Source of the DNA: Pseudomonas frederiksbergensis
GTDB taxonomy: Bacteria > Pseudomonadota > Gammaproteobacteria > Pseudomonadales > Pseudomonadaceae
Assembly (NCBI RefSeq): GCF_001874645.1
Contig: NZ_CP017886.1
Location: 1,116,001 to 1,180,000, forward strand
Length of the DNA stretch: 64,000 bases
Reading direction: 5' to 3'
Shown: positions 43,759-53,261 of the stretch, one piece after another
How the letters are laid out: each line of letters begins with the position of its first letter
How positions within the stretch are numbered: the stretch's first letter is position 1
Translations under genes and position numbers: made by a program
Notes under the pieces: generated by a model
Databases searched by the model: none
What the model was told of the DNA's origin: nothing
Seen by the model: only the letters and a program-made list of their open reading frames with translations

Positions 43759-44801
43759 TGCGTGCGCGCTTCGATACGCTGTTCGGCCGCCTGTTTGGCG
43801 TGCTGTTGCTGGCGATTATCCTGGCGCACCTTCTGGCGTTCTTCTGGTTTCATCATTACGGCCCGCCGCCGCCCCCTCCACCTCCGGAGTTTTCCGCCGG
43901 GTTCAGCGGGCCACCGCCACCACCACACTTCAAAAACAGACTCCCGCGGCCCTGGTTTGGCGGCCCGCTCGTACCGCTGACCTTCCAACTCATCTCGCTG
44001 GTCATCGCCGCCTGGTACGGCGCAAAGCTACTGTCCCGGCCGATTCAACGCCTGAGCGCGGCCGCCGAGAGCCTCAGCGAAAACCTCGACAGCCCACCGC
44101 TCGATGAGTCCGGCCCACGGGAGGCACGGCAAGCGGCGCACACCTTCAACCTGATGCAGAAGCGTATCCGTGAACAGGTACAGCAGCGCTCGCGCATGCT
44201 CGGCGCCGTTTCCCATGACCTGCGTACGCCACTGTCGCGGCTCAAGTTGCGCCTGGAGCAGATCGACGACGACAAGCTGCAAGGGCAGATGCGGCAGGAC
44301 CTCGACGACATGATTCGCATGCTCGACGCGGCCCTCAGCTACCTGCACGAACAACGTACCAGCGAAGCCCTGCAGTGGATGGACGTGCAGGCGCTGATCG
44401 AATCGCTCTGCGAAAATGCCCAGGACCAGGGCGCTGACGTGCAGGCCAGCGGACACTGTGCGCCACTGCAGGTTCAGCCGATGGCCCTGCGGTCGTGCAT
44501 CAACAACTTGCTGGACAATGCCTTGCGTTATGCTGGCCAGGCACTGGTCAACCTTGAAGACAGCCGTGAACAGCTGATCATTCGAGTGATCGACCATGGC
44601 CCGGGTATCGCCGCCGACAAACGCGAAGCGGTGTTCGAACCCTTCTTTCGCCTTGAAGGCTCACGCAACCGCAACTCCGGCGGCGTAGGCCTGGGCATGA
44701 CCATCGCACGCGAAGCCGCCGAACGGCTCGGCGGTACGTTAAGCCTGGAAGAAACCCCGGGTGGCGGCCTGACCGCCGTGGTCTGCCTGCCACGGGTCTG
44801 A
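43758..44801 (+). CDS. Sensor histidine kinase with polyproline periplasmic loop
   Basis: A 347-residue kinase. TM1 ~10-30; a short periplasmic loop with HYGPPPPPPPPEF and GPPPPPHF; TM2 ~72-92; HAMP ~92-145; HisKA with the histidine in GAVSHDLRTPLSRL (~155); HATPase motifs NLLDNALRYAG, DHGPGIAADK and GGVGLGMTIA. The ~40-residue loop is too short for a classical sensor domain. Sensing probably occurs in the membrane or through the proline run. It is translationally coupled to the regulator. Confidence 0.88.
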   Translation: MRARFDTLFGRLFGVLLLAIILAHLLAFFWFHHYGPPPPPPPPEFSAGFSGPPPPPHFKNRLPRPWFGGPLVPLTFQLISLVIAAWYGAKLLSRPIQRLSAAAESLSENLDSPPLDESGPREARQAAHTFNLMQKRIREQVQQRSRMLGAVSHDLRTPLSRLKLRLEQIDDDKLQGQMRQDLDDMIRMLDAALSYLHEQRTSEALQWMDVQALIESLCENAQDQGADVQASGHCAPLQVQPMALRSCINNLLDNALRYAGQALVNLEDSREQLIIRVIDHGPGIAADKREAVFEPFFRLEGSRNRNSGGVGLGMTIAREAAERLGGTLSLEETPGGGLTAVVCLPRV

Positions 44802-44914
44802 ACAGACTCTGTGTGCTGATTCGTACAAATGCCACATACCCACGACAACTCCTCCCCCGAGGCTGCATGGGCCGGTGCCTTCACCGGTTTTATCCATCCG
44901 CAGGGAGTGAGCCC

Positions 44915-45685
44915 ATGATCGGCAGCGTCAGCAGTAACTCCAGCTACACCAGCGCCACCAGTGCGGCCTATACCGCCCGACTCCAGCAGCGTCAGAAAGA
45001 GCTGTTCGCCAAGCTCGACACCAATGGCGACGGAACCGTTTCCAAGGATGAGCTGAACAGCGCCCTGGCGAAGAACAGCAACAGCGGCGTACTGAACAGC
45101 CTGAGCCAGCAATTCAGCAGCCTGGACACCGACAACAGTGGGGGTTTGAGCAGCCAGGAAATGGCCGCCATGACACCACCGCAACACCACGCCCACGATC
45201 AGCCGCCCAGCACGGAACTGGCCGACACCATGCTCAGCCTCCTGGACAGCAACGGTGACGGCAGCCTCAGCAGCGATGAGTTGAGCAACGGCTTGACGAA
45301 AGCCGGCAGCACCGTCGACAGCAAGAGCCTGTTCGCGGCACTGGACACGAACAACGACGGGAGCGTGAGCAAGGACGAGTTGGTTGCCGCCCTCACACCG
45401 CAACAGCCGCCGCAGACGCTGTCCAGCCAACCGGACACGAACTGTGATGGCAGCATCAGCGCCACCGAACCGAGCAATGCCCTGACCACAAGCTCGTCCA
45501 CCAGCAGCACCGACAATGACACCGCCCTGCTCACGGCATTGCAAACGGGCAGCAGCCAAACCAGCGGCACCATCGATCAAAGCGCCGTCGCCGAGGCCCT
45601 GAGCAAATTGATCGTCAGCATGAATCAGCAGTACTCGCAGGCCAATACGCAGACCTCAAGCAAAAACCTGAGCGCCGCAGCCTGA
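44915..45685 (+). CDS. EF-hand calcium-binding protein
   Basis: A 256-residue acidic Ser/Thr/Gln-rich protein with four good EF-hand loops (DTNGDGTVSKDE ~35, DTDNSGGLSSQE ~70, DSNGDGSLSSDE ~113, DTNNDGSVSKDE ~147) and a fifth weaker one (DTNCDGSISATE ~176). There is no signal peptide or membrane helix; the low-complexity start and Q/S-rich tail suggest an intracellular or non-classically exported protein. AGGGAG is eight bases before the ATG. It lies 113 bases after the kinase gene, possibly in one unit. Many Pseudomonas have similar proteins; a role in calcium sensing is plausible but not shown. Confidence 0.82.
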   Translation: MIGSVSSNSSYTSATSAAYTARLQQRQKELFAKLDTNGDGTVSKDELNSALAKNSNSGVLNSLSQQFSSLDTDNSGGLSSQEMAAMTPPQHHAHDQPPSTELADTMLSLLDSNGDGSLSSDELSNGLTKAGSTVDSKSLFAALDTNNDGSVSKDELVAALTPQQPPQTLSSQPDTNCDGSISATEPSNALTTSSSTSSTDNDTALLTALQTGSSQTSGTIDQSAVAEALSKLIVSMNQQYSQANTQTSSKNLSAAA

Positions 45686-45701
45686 TTCAAGTGAAACCCT
45701 G

Positions 45702-45778
45702 AAAAGATCGCAGCCTGCGGCAGCTCCTACGCGGTATTCGCATTTACCGTAGGAGCTGCCGCAGGCTGCGATCTTTTC
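45702..45778. repeat. REP element pair (inverted)
   Basis: AAAAGATCGCAGCCTGCGGC, then CAGCTCCTAC, a short loop, and the exact inverted copy ending CAGGCTGCGATCTTTT. It separates the convergent EF-hand and AI-2E permease genes. Confidence 0.9.
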
Positions 45779-45787
45779 ACAGGCGAC

Positions 45788-46840
45788 TCAACGCTTTTCT
45801 TCAACCCGCCCCTGACTGTTGCTCCAGTCGATCAACAGGCTGTACGCCACGGCCAACAAGGTCGGACCGATGAACAAGCCGATAAAGCCAAAGGCGATCA
45901 ACCCGCCAAATACGCCGAGCAGCACGATCACCAGCGGCAGGTTGCCGCCACGGCTGATCAGGTAGGGTTTGAGTACGTTGTCGACGCCGCTGATGATGAA
46001 CGTGCCCCAGATGCCGAGAAACACCGCCAGGCCGTATTCGCCTTTCCAGGCCAGCCAGGCGGTGGCCGGAATCCATATCAGCGGCGGGCCCATGGGAATC
46101 AGGCTCAGCAGGAAGGTGACGATACCCAGCACCAGCGCGCCCGGCACACCGGCAATCAGGAAGCCGATCAGCGCCAGAATCGCCTGGGCGGCAGCGGTGC
46201 CAATGACCCCGTTGACCACCCGCTGCACCGTTCCGGCCACCAGTTCGATGTAGTAACCGGCGCGCTCGCCAATCAGCCGCTCCAGCAGACGATGGGCGAA
46301 CACCGCCAATCGCGGGCCATCCCGATAGAAAAAGAACACGAAAACGATGCTCAAGGTCAGCTCGAGAATCCCGCCGCCGATCTGCGCACTGCGCGCCAGC
46401 AACCAGTTGCCGACCTGCCCCAGATAGGGTTTGACTGCCAGCATCAGCGCCGCACCTTGCTGGTCAATACTGTTCCAGAGCCCTGCCAGCCGCTCGCCCA
46501 CCACGGGAATCCCGGCCAGCCACACCGGTGCTTCCGGCAAACCTTCAACCTGCACGTCCTTGATGAACGCCGTGGCATCGCGCACATGATCAGCCAGGTT
46601 AAAACCGAGCCACACCAACGGTACCGCCACCAACACCATCCAGCCCAGAGTCAGCAGCGCCGCCGCGAGGGATTCGCGACCGTTGAGCCAGCGGGTCAGC
46701 AAGCGCATCAGCGGCCAACTGACGAACGCCAGCACCGCGCCCCAGAACAGCGCCGACCAAAAGGGCGCCATCACCCAGAAACTGGCACCGAACAACACCA
46801 GGAGCAGAATCTGTACCAACAGGCGATCATTATTGATCAT
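45788..46840 (-). CDS. AI-2E family permease (YdiK/PerM-like)
   Basis: A 350-residue inner-membrane protein with about eight helices of the AI-2E exporter family (formerly UPF0118). Evidence is the hydrophobic N-terminus, a large loop (~95-160), and GFIGLFIGPTLLAVAYSLL at the C-terminus with GVDNVLKPYLISRG near 280. Family members move autoinducer-2 or act as Na+/H+ antiporters; no substrate can be inferred. The ATG at 46840 matches family length; the long upstream extension is not part of it. Confidence 0.85.
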   Translation of the reverse strand: MINNDRLLVQILLLVLFGASFWVMAPFWSALFWGAVLAFVSWPLMRLLTRWLNGRESLAAALLTLGWMVLVAVPLVWLGFNLADHVRDATAFIKDVQVEGLPEAPVWLAGIPVVGERLAGLWNSIDQQGAALMLAVKPYLGQVGNWLLARSAQIGGGILELTLSIVFVFFFYRDGPRLAVFAHRLLERLIGERAGYYIELVAGTVQRVVNGVIGTAAAQAILALIGFLIAGVPGALVLGIVTFLLSLIPMGPPLIWIPATAWLAWKGEYGLAVFLGIWGTFIISGVDNVLKPYLISRGGNLPLVIVLLGVFGGLIAFGFIGLFIGPTLLAVAYSLLIDWSNSQGRVEEKR

Positions 46841-46911
46841 GAAGTATCTCGAACAAGGTCCACCAACAAAGAGTAGGCGAACGGCCAATGACACGTTCGC
46901 CAAGGGAAAAC

Positions 46912-47718
46912 TTATCGCAGGAACTCGATGTGCAGGCCGGTTGCTGGCACGTTGCCAAGTTCCATTCGCGCCGCACGCACACCCTGCCCGACCAGCGCCT
47001 GACGCCAGGCTTCGGCATTGGCTCCGGAAACACTGACGCGCAAAGTCGTATCGAGGTTCAAGCCACGTGACAGCAACGTCAGCCAAGCCGGTTGCGGATC
47101 ACCCGTCAGCCGCGGCAGGTCCAGCACACCGGTGTCCTTGAGCTGACGTAACAGGGTCGCCGAGGTCGGCAACAACTCGCCCAATGGCGTGCTGGCTTCG
47201 AACTGTTCGACGTGCAGATAGGCTTTGCGATTGCCGCGAGTGATGCTGTAAAGCGCCAACAGTGAGTTGTCCTGTGGTGCCGCGAGTCGCAGCAGCAGAT
47301 AAGCCTGTTGATCGTCGGCGCCATAGAGTTTGGCGTTGCCGAACACCTCATTGGCCCACAGGCTGCTTTCGCCGCAATCGCGGGCCTGGCACCAGAACAA
47401 CAGTTCGGCCCCCTGTTTCTGCAAGGCTTCGCGAGCGGCGGTAAAGGCCTCGGTAGACGAATGCTCCGGCGGCAACTCGTAAGTCACCGAGGTCGCTTTT
47501 CCGCGGGCACTGACCTGACCATCGAAACGCAGTTGGCCACTGATTTTGCGGATCGCGCCCATGGGATAGATCCGTTCAAGCTCGGCAGCCGGGCGATAGT
47601 CGACGATCTGCGCATCGGCCAGACGTGGCACCAGCGGCAAATCGTGACTTCCAGGCACATCGGCAGCAAACACCAGCGAACTGAAACACCCCAACCCCAA
47701 CAAACTGATCAAGCGCAT
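46912..47718 (-). CDS. DUF4892 periplasmic protein
   Basis: A 268-residue exported protein with signal peptide ISLLGLGCFSSLVFA-ADV. The following domain (DYRPAAELERIYPMGAIRKI, LLFWCQARDCGESSLWANEV) is the DUF4892 family found in Pseudomonas. An OmpA-like fold is not evident. The ATG at 47718 has AAGG ten bases upstream and gives a clean signal peptide; a start nine codons earlier is possible. The function is unknown. It is upstream of the AI-2E permease and downstream of the GST gene on the minus strand. Confidence 0.75.
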   Translation of the reverse strand: MRLISLLGLGCFSSLVFAADVPGSHDLPLVPRLADAQIVDYRPAAELERIYPMGAIRKISGQLRFDGQVSARGKATSVTYELPPEHSSTEAFTAAREALQKQGAELLFWCQARDCGESSLWANEVFGNAKLYGADDQQAYLLLRLAAPQDNSLLALYSITRGNRKAYLHVEQFEASTPLGELLPTSATLLRQLKDTGVLDLPRLTGDPQPAWLTLLSRGLNLDTTLRVSVSGANAEAWRQALVGQGVRAARMELGNVPATGLHIEFLR

Positions 47719-47741
47719 GCTTTTCAACCTTGAAGGTACTT

Positions 47742-48401
47742 TCATCGGATCAGCATGGCCTGAGCGCCTTTGACGACATTGGCGTCGTCGATACGCGGCG
47801 GGACCTGCAAGCCGCGCTGCACCGCCGGGCGAGCCTCCATCGCCGCCATCCAGCGCTGCAAGGAGGGTAAACCGTCTACCGAAACGCCAGACCATTCATG
47901 GCCACGGACCCACGGATACGTGGCGATGTCAGCAATGCTGTACTCATCGGCCAGGTACTCGACAGTTTCCAGGCGCGTGTTCAGCACTTCATACAAACGC
48001 CGGGTTTCATGCTGATAGCGGTCGATGGCGCCCTGAAGCTTTTCCGGGAAATAACGGAAAAACACGTTGGCCTGGCCCTGCATCGGGCCAATACCGCCCA
48101 TCTGGAACATCAGCCACTGGATCACCACCGAACGCCCTTTCGGATCTTTGGGCAGCAGTTTTCCGCTCAGTTCAGCCAGGTAGATGAGAATCGCGCCGGA
48201 TTCGAACACGGCGAAATCACCGTTGGCCCGGTCGACAATCGCCGGGATCCGGCCATTGGGATTGATCGTGAGAAACGCTGGAGCCTTTTGTTCCTTATTG
48301 TCGAAACTCAAGGCATGCACCGTGTAGGGCATGCCGAGTTCCTCGAGCACGATAGAGACCTTGTGGCCATTCGGGGTCGCAGCGGTGTAGAGATCTATCA
48401 T
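47742..48401 (-). CDS. Nu-class glutathione S-transferase (YfcG-like)
   Basis: A 219-residue GST. The thioredoxin-like half has [20 protein letters not shown] (residues 3-22), NPNGRIPAI and [12 protein letters not shown] (glutathione binding). The C-terminal helical half has [20 protein letters not shown]. The TPNGHK sequence is typical of the Nu class, which has disulfide reductase activity and no catalytic Tyr/Ser/Cys. GGGAG is six bases before the ATG. The alpha/beta hydrolase stop is 51 bases upstream. Confidence 0.9.
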   Translation of the reverse strand: MIDLYTAATPNGHKVSIVLEELGMPYTVHALSFDNKEQKAPAFLTINPNGRIPAIVDRANGDFAVFESGAILIYLAELSGKLLPKDPKGRSVVIQWLMFQMGGIGPMQGQANVFFRYFPEKLQGAIDRYQHETRRLYEVLNTRLETVEYLADEYSIADIATYPWVRGHEWSGVSVDGLPSLQRWMAAMEARPAVQRGLQVPPRIDDANVVKGAQAMLIR

Positions 48402-48451
48402 GGTTGTCTCCCATTTCAACCCGCCCAGCCTCGACAGTTGCCCGCTGCAAG

Positions 48452-49303
48452 TCAAGGAACGGCGAAGAACCGATTGAAACAGTCTGCAACAAGGGCGGCG
48501 CCGGACTCGTCATTCAGGTGCAAATGATGGCCGCCGGGCAGCTGTTCACGGCTAAAGGGTAGACGCTCCAGCAGTTCAGGATGTTTGGCGAGCATACCGT
48601 CAGCAGCGACCACCAATTGCGCAGGGCAACTGATGCGCTGAACGAAGGACATCGCCTGTTCATCTGTCAGACGCAGTGGAGACGCCAGCGTCAGGCGACT
48701 GTCGGTGCGCCAGGTGTAACCGCCCGGCACCGGCATCAAACCCCGCTGAGCGAGTAATTCGGCGGCCTCACGGCTGACCGCGACCAGACCTTTCATCCGC
48801 GCTTCGATGGCTCGGTCCAGGGTGCTGTAGACCGGTTTGCGCTTTTCTTGCAGATCGAGCTGCGCTTGCAGGGCCATGCCCATGCGTTCGGCGGTGTTGT
48901 CGTGGGCGGCGGTGGGCGGAATCACCCCGTCGATCAGCGCCACGTGCGTCACGCGCTCAGGCAAGGCACCGGCGAGCACCACCGAAACGATCGCGCCCAT
49001 GGAATGGCCCAACAGCGCAAAACGCTTCCAGCCCATCTGTTCCGCGACTTGCAGCACATCGTGAGCGTAATCCCACAGCGCATAACCGGCGCCCAATGGC
49101 CGATGCCCGGAATGCCCGTGACCCGCCATGTCCAGCGCGATAATTCGTAGACCTTCAAGCTTCGGCGCCAGGCGCGCAAAGCTGTTGGCGTTGTCGAGCC
49201 AGCCATGCAAGGCAATCACCGGCAGGCCGTCTTCGGGGCCGAACAGGTGCGCAGCCAACTCGATGTGCGGCAGACTCAGGCGGACTTCTTCGACGCTGCT
49301 CAT
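48452..49303 (-). CDS. Alpha/beta hydrolase
   Basis: A 283-residue alpha/beta hydrolase. The oxyanion region is [12 protein letters not shown] (~residue 32), the nucleophile GHSMGAIVS (~100), the acid near LVVAADGML and the histidine in PGGHHLHL (~262). The start overlaps the stop of the next upstream hydrolase by four bases (ATGA at 49300-49303), so the two are co-expressed. The substrate is unknown; an esterase or lipase-type role is likely. Confidence 0.88.
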   Translation of the reverse strand: MSSVEEVRLSLPHIELAAHLFGPEDGLPVIALHGWLDNANSFARLAPKLEGLRIIALDMAGHGHSGHRPLGAGYALWDYAHDVLQVAEQMGWKRFALLGHSMGAIVSVVLAGALPERVTHVALIDGVIPPTAAHDNTAERMGMALQAQLDLQEKRKPVYSTLDRAIEARMKGLVAVSREAAELLAQRGLMPVPGGYTWRTDSRLTLASPLRLTDEQAMSFVQRISCPAQLVVAADGMLAKHPELLERLPFSREQLPGGHHLHLNDESGAALVADCFNRFFAVP

Positions 49304-50106
49304 GCGCAACTCCGCTCGCTGCGCCCTTGCCAACGGCTGAACAGGTTTTTCAGCAAGGCTGCGGTGTCTTGCGGGCGCTCAAGGGGAAACATGTGGCCGC
49401 CGGGCATCGTCAGTGACTCGCCTTGCGGCATACGGCCCACAAAGCTTGCGTGATGACGCATGACCACCCGGCTCTGCCGGCCTCGAACCACCGCCAGCGG
49501 TACTTTCAACTGGCGAGGACGACCTGGACTGGTGTGCGGAACGCCACGGTAGATGCTGATCTCGGTGGCCGGATCAAAGCACAAACGCAGGCGATCACCG
49601 ACCTTGTGCAGACCGTGCTGCAAATAGGCATCGAAGCATTCCGGATCGAAACCGCGAAACAGGGTTTTACCCGCGAAATAGCTGCGCGCCGATTCCAGGT
49701 CGGCGAACTCCTCGCGACGCCCCAACGTGCGGCCGGCCGGGGTCAAGCGGTCGATAAAGCCAAAACGCTTGGCCGCACGGATGACCCATTGATCGGGGCG
49801 GGTCAGCACCGGCGAATCCAGCATCACCACGCCACGATACAGCTCAGGGCAACGCAAGGCCGCGTGCAGGTGCAAGACGCCGCCAAAGGAATGACCAACG
49901 CCCCACACCGGTTCGGGTTGCTGCTTCAGATGATGGATCAGTTCATCCACCAGGTTGTGCCAGTTATCGTCGGCCGGGAACCGTGGGTCATGGGCATGCT
50001 GCTGCAGATGCGCGACCTGGTACTCCGGCGCCAATGCGGCAAACAACTTGCCGTAAGTGCCTGAAGGAAAGCCATTGGCATGAGCGAAAAAGATCTGCTG
50101 CGGCAT
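49300..50106 (-). CDS. Alpha/beta hydrolase
   Basis: A 268-residue alpha/beta hydrolase. The opening is FFAHANGFPSGTYGKLF, the nucleophile is GVGHSFGGVLHLH (~residue 74), and the catalytic histidine is in MPGGHMFPLE (~240). It is only distantly similar to its downstream partner. This pair is encoded next to a thioesterase and an acyl-CoA synthetase, as in the P. aeruginosa PA1615-1618 area (from memory). Confidence 0.86.
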   Translation of the reverse strand: MPQQIFFAHANGFPSGTYGKLFAALAPEYQVAHLQQHAHDPRFPADDNWHNLVDELIHHLKQQPEPVWGVGHSFGGVLHLHAALRCPELYRGVVMLDSPVLTRPDQWVIRAAKRFGFIDRLTPAGRTLGRREEFADLESARSYFAGKTLFRGFDPECFDAYLQHGLHKVGDRLRLCFDPATEISIYRGVPHTSPGRPRQLKVPLAVVRGRQSRVVMRHHASFVGRMPQGESLTMPGGHMFPLERPQDTAALLKNLFSRWQGRSERSCA

Positions 50107-50191
50107 AACGGCGCGTCCATAAACGAAATCAGGTGTTGATTGTCCGTAAGACGCACGCTCACAGCAATGACCGTAACTGCCAAGAAGAGTG

Positions 50192-50220
50192 GTAGGAGCT
50201 GCCGCAGGCTGCGATCTTTT
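50192..50220 (+). repeat. REP element (single)
   Basis: GTAGGAGCTGCCGCAGGCTG plus CGATCTTTT, one unpaired copy of the common repeat. It lies between the convergent ends of neighbouring genes at ~50.2 kb, just after the thioesterase stop. Confidence 0.85.
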
Positions 50221-50231
50221 GATCTTCAGAT

Positions 50232-50675
50232 TTAGCGAGCCGGCGGCGTTTCACCCAGCGGTACCACCGCCATGGTCAACCGTGACACACAGCTGGCCTT
50301 GCCTTCATCGCTGCTCAAGCGAATATCCCAGACGTGCGTGGTGCGGCCGATGTGGATCGGTTTGGCCACCGCCGTTACCCGACCGCTGCGCAGGCCGCGC
50401 AAGTGGTTGGCGTTTATTTCCAGGCCCACGCAATAGAATTTGCTGGCGTCGATGCACAGGAAGCTGGCCATGGAACCGACGGTTTCGGCCAGTACCACCG
50501 AGGCACCGCCATGCAGCAAACCGTAGGGTTGGTGGGTGCGATGGTCGATGACCATGCTGGCGGTCAGCGACTCGTCATCAAACGCCTCGAAGCGTATATC
50601 CAGCACTTCGCCGATGGTGTTTTTCTGAATCGCATTCAACTGTTCAATGTTGGGCGCGGTACGCCACAGAGTCAT
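50232..50675 (-). CDS. Hotdog thioesterase (PaaI/YbdB-like)
   Basis: A 147-residue hotdog-fold thioesterase. The active-site helix is in HQPYGLLHGGASVVLAETVG (~50-70), with the conserved glutamate in AETVGS, and GLEINANHLRGLRSGRV follows. It hydrolyses acyl-CoA or aryl-CoA thioesters. The ATG at 50675 has GAAGGA eight bases upstream. It follows the acyl-CoA synthetase gene in the opposite reading order (synthetase end at 50706 is 30 bases away), so the two probably act on the same acyl-CoA pool. Confidence 0.88.
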   Translation of the reverse strand: MTLWRTAPNIEQLNAIQKNTIGEVLDIRFEAFDDESLTASMVIDHRTHQPYGLLHGGASVVLAETVGSMASFLCIDASKFYCVGLEINANHLRGLRSGRVTAVAKPIHIGRTTHVWDIRLSSDEGKASCVSRLTMAVVPLGETPPAR

Positions 50676-50705
50676 CGCTGCATCCTTCATTGGTTTTATT
50701 TCAGG

Positions 50706-52373
50706 TCAATCCTGCCACAACACGGCTTCGCTGCGTGCACTCCACTCTTCGAAACGTGCGCCATACGCCGCCTCGATCACGTTGCGCTTGATCTTCAAGG
50801 TCGGCGTGAGAAAGCCGTTTTCCACCGCCCAGCTGTCCTTGACCACTACCAGTTGGCGCATGCGTTCGTGCTTGTCGAGAGCACCGTTAACCTCTTCGAG
50901 CAAGCTTTCCAGGCTCGACTGCAAGGCATTGCGCGCCGCGCTGGCGGCGTCCTGCAAACCGACTGCCGAGAGCACGCACAGTCCAAGTGGCGCACTCAGA
51001 CCGTCGCCGACCACACACACCTGCTCAATACGTGAATGCACTGCCAGACGGTTTTCAATCGGCGCTGGCGCGACGTACTTGCCCTTGCTGGTCTTGAAGA
51101 TTTCCTTGAGCCGCCCAGTCAGGCGCAAATAGCCTTCGGCGTCTTGCTCACCCTTGTCACCCGTGCGTAGAAAGCCGTCCTCGGTGATCGTCTCGGCGGT
51201 TTTCTGCGGCTCCTTGAAATAGCCAAGCATGGTCGCGCCACTGCGCACCAGCACCTCGCCCGAGTCCTCGATCCGTACCTCCACCTCCGGGCACGGCTTG
51301 CCGATCCAGCCAAGCTTGTTCTGGCCCGGCAGGCAAATATGGGAATAACCGCAGCTTTCGGTCATGCCGTAAACCTCAAGCACCTCCAGCCCAAGGCGTT
51401 TGTACCAGTGCAGCAGGGCCTGCGGCACCGGCGCGGCGCCCGACAAGGCAACGCGCAAGGCGTCCAGCCCCAGACCTGCGAGCACCTTGTGCCCGACCCG
51501 TTTACCGATGATCGGCAAGCCAAGGAGGAAATCCAGGCGCTTTGCCGGAATCCTGCTGTACACGCCCATCTGAAATCTGCTCCAGATGCGCGGCACGCCG
51601 AACAGCGCCGTAGGCCGCGCGCGCTGCAAATCGGTGAGAAACGTGTCGAGGCTTTCAGCAAAAAATACCGTTTGCCCGGTGTAGATCGACGCCAACTCGA
51701 CAAACATCCGCTCGGCGACGTGGCACAGCGGCAGGTACGACAACAACCGGTCCGACTCATTGAGACCAAACAACTGCGTGCCGTGAGTCGTGGCGAAACC
51801 CAGGTTGCCGAAACTGTGCATCACGCCTTTGGGCAAACCGGTGGTGCCGGAGGTGTAAATGATGGTCGCCAACTGGTCGGCACCGGGCGTTGGATCGTCC
51901 TGAATCGGTGAGCTGCGTTGCAGATCGGCCCAACTGAAATCGAATTCACCCCCCGGGCACAACGGCAGACTGATGGTCGGCAGATCGGCTCTGACGCCCT
52001 TGGACATACCCGGCCAATCGTCCAGCTTGCCGATGAACACCAGCGCAGCCTCCGAGTGTTCGAGCACCTGGGCCACCGAATCGGCCGTCAGGTTGGGATA
52101 CAACGGAACGGAAACATGCCCAGCCATCCAGATCGCCAGGTCGGCAATGATCCAGTGCGCGCAGTTTTTCGATATCAGTGCAATGTGGCTGCCTTGAGGC
52201 AGCTCCCGGGCACGCAGCCAGTGAGCGGCACACCGCGCCTGGTGGCCGACGTCGGCCCAGGTCAGCGTCTCGACCTGGCCGCCGCCAATCGGCTGGACCA
52301 GAAAACGCTGGCGGGGATGGCGAGCTTCACGCTCGTAGAACACTTGCAGCGGCAAACGAAAAGCGGCGGGCAT
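50706..52373 (-). CDS. Long-chain acyl-CoA synthetase (AMP-binding)
   Basis: A 555-residue adenylating enzyme: P-loop TIIYTSGTTGLPKGVMH (~residue 165), LEVYGMTESCG (~315), TGDKGEQDAEGYLRLTGRLK (~395) and the C-terminal lysine region FLTPTLKIKRNVI (~520). It is related to the long-chain ACSL group that lacks the usual short form. The start at 52373 fits family length. It activates free fatty acids with CoA and ATP in the cytoplasm or at the membrane. Confidence 0.88.
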   Translation of the reverse strand: MPAAFRLPLQVFYEREARHPRQRFLVQPIGGGQVETLTWADVGHQARCAAHWLRARELPQGSHIALISKNCAHWIIADLAIWMAGHVSVPLYPNLTADSVAQVLEHSEAALVFIGKLDDWPGMSKGVRADLPTISLPLCPGGEFDFSWADLQRSSPIQDDPTPGADQLATIIYTSGTTGLPKGVMHSFGNLGFATTHGTQLFGLNESDRLLSYLPLCHVAERMFVELASIYTGQTVFFAESLDTFLTDLQRARPTALFGVPRIWSRFQMGVYSRIPAKRLDFLLGLPIIGKRVGHKVLAGLGLDALRVALSGAAPVPQALLHWYKRLGLEVLEVYGMTESCGYSHICLPGQNKLGWIGKPCPEVEVRIEDSGEVLVRSGATMLGYFKEPQKTAETITEDGFLRTGDKGEQDAEGYLRLTGRLKEIFKTSKGKYVAPAPIENRLAVHSRIEQVCVVGDGLSAPLGLCVLSAVGLQDAASAARNALQSSLESLLEEVNGALDKHERMRQLVVVKDSWAVENGFLTPTLKIKRNVIEAAYGARFEEWSARSEAVLWQD

Positions 52374-52436
52374 GCGAAGCGCTCCTTTTTGTTCGGTATG
52401 GCGGCAAGCGTAGCCCAACCAGGCAATTCAAAAGAT

Positions 52437-52886
52437 CTACGGGTTCTTCACACTATTGAGCGTCATGCCCCCGGCCAGCGGCAAATCAGCTTCAAGCTCG
52501 GCCAGGCTGGCAGTACTCATCGGCTGCGGCGCACGCAAATGGCCGTGCTGCAACAAGCCGATCAAGCTCCCCACCAGAGGGTTATGGCTGATCAGCAGAA
52601 CGTTATCCGCCGTGTCGAGCCGATCGACGACGGTCAGTGGATTACTGTCTGGCGTCAGCCATGCCTCGGTGCGGATCTCCGGCTCAAAGCCCAACACCTC
52701 GCGCACCAGCTGCGCGGTCTGCCGGGCCCGCACGTACGGGCTGGCGATGATCGCCTGAATCGGCTGGCCGATCAGTTGCGCGGCACTGCGCAGCACTTCT
52801 TCGCGACCCTGCTGGGTCAACTCCCGTTCGGCGTCGCTACGGGCGTGAGACTCGGCTTGACCGTGACGCAACACCCAGACTTTCAT
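52437..52886 (-). CDS. sixA: SixA phosphohistidine phosphatase
   Basis: A 149-residue histidine phosphatase with the RHG motif at residues 7-9 (VLRHGQAE) and the second histidine in LLISHNPLVGSL (~100). SixA removes phosphate from histidine-containing phosphotransfer proteins. The ATG overlaps the upstream DUF4389 stop by four bases. Confidence 0.9.
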   Translation of the reverse strand: MKVWVLRHGQAESHARSDAERELTQQGREEVLRSAAQLIGQPIQAIIASPYVRARQTAQLVREVLGFEPEIRTEAWLTPDSNPLTVVDRLDTADNVLLISHNPLVGSLIGLLQHGHLRAPQPMSTASLAELEADLPLAGGMTLNSVKNP

Positions 52887-53230
52887 AGCTTCGGCTCCTC
52901 GTCACGGGCCGGATGTGGCGCTGGCGGTACGGCGTGCGGAGCCTCGCCTTCCGGTGTCCGCGGGGTTGGCCAATCGGCGAATGGCCAAGGTTTCTGGTCG
53001 CTGTGGAAACTGCCGAAGCGGCCGATCTGCGCCAGGAACTGGCTGAGGCTGTCACCGAAGTTCATCAAGCCAAGGCTCGGTGCGCCGTAGATCAAGCGAT
53101 AAATGAGCTGCACCAGCACCACGGCGCCAAGGATAAATTGCGCGACTTGCCAGACCAGCACATACACCAGCATCCACAGCACGCGCAGCAGGATGGATTC
53201 GTACTTGGCTTCTACTTTTGGATCGTTCAT
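52883..53230 (-). CDS. DUF4389 membrane protein
   Basis: A 115-residue inner-membrane protein with two helices (VLWMLVYVLVWQVAQFIL and GAVVLVQLIYRLIYG) and a proline-rich, charged tail. It is the small conserved DUF4389 family found between gpsA and sixA in Pseudomonas. The start at 53230 fits the family; an upstream 22-codon extension does not. The function is unknown. Confidence 0.8.
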   Translation of the reverse strand: MNDPKVEAKYESILLRVLWMLVYVLVWQVAQFILGAVVLVQLIYRLIYGAPSLGLMNFGDSLSQFLAQIGRFGSFHSDQKPWPFADWPTPRTPEGEAPHAVPPAPHPARDEEPKL

Positions 53231-53261
53231 GTCTCGCTCCCTGCCCCTGTAAATTGAGTAC

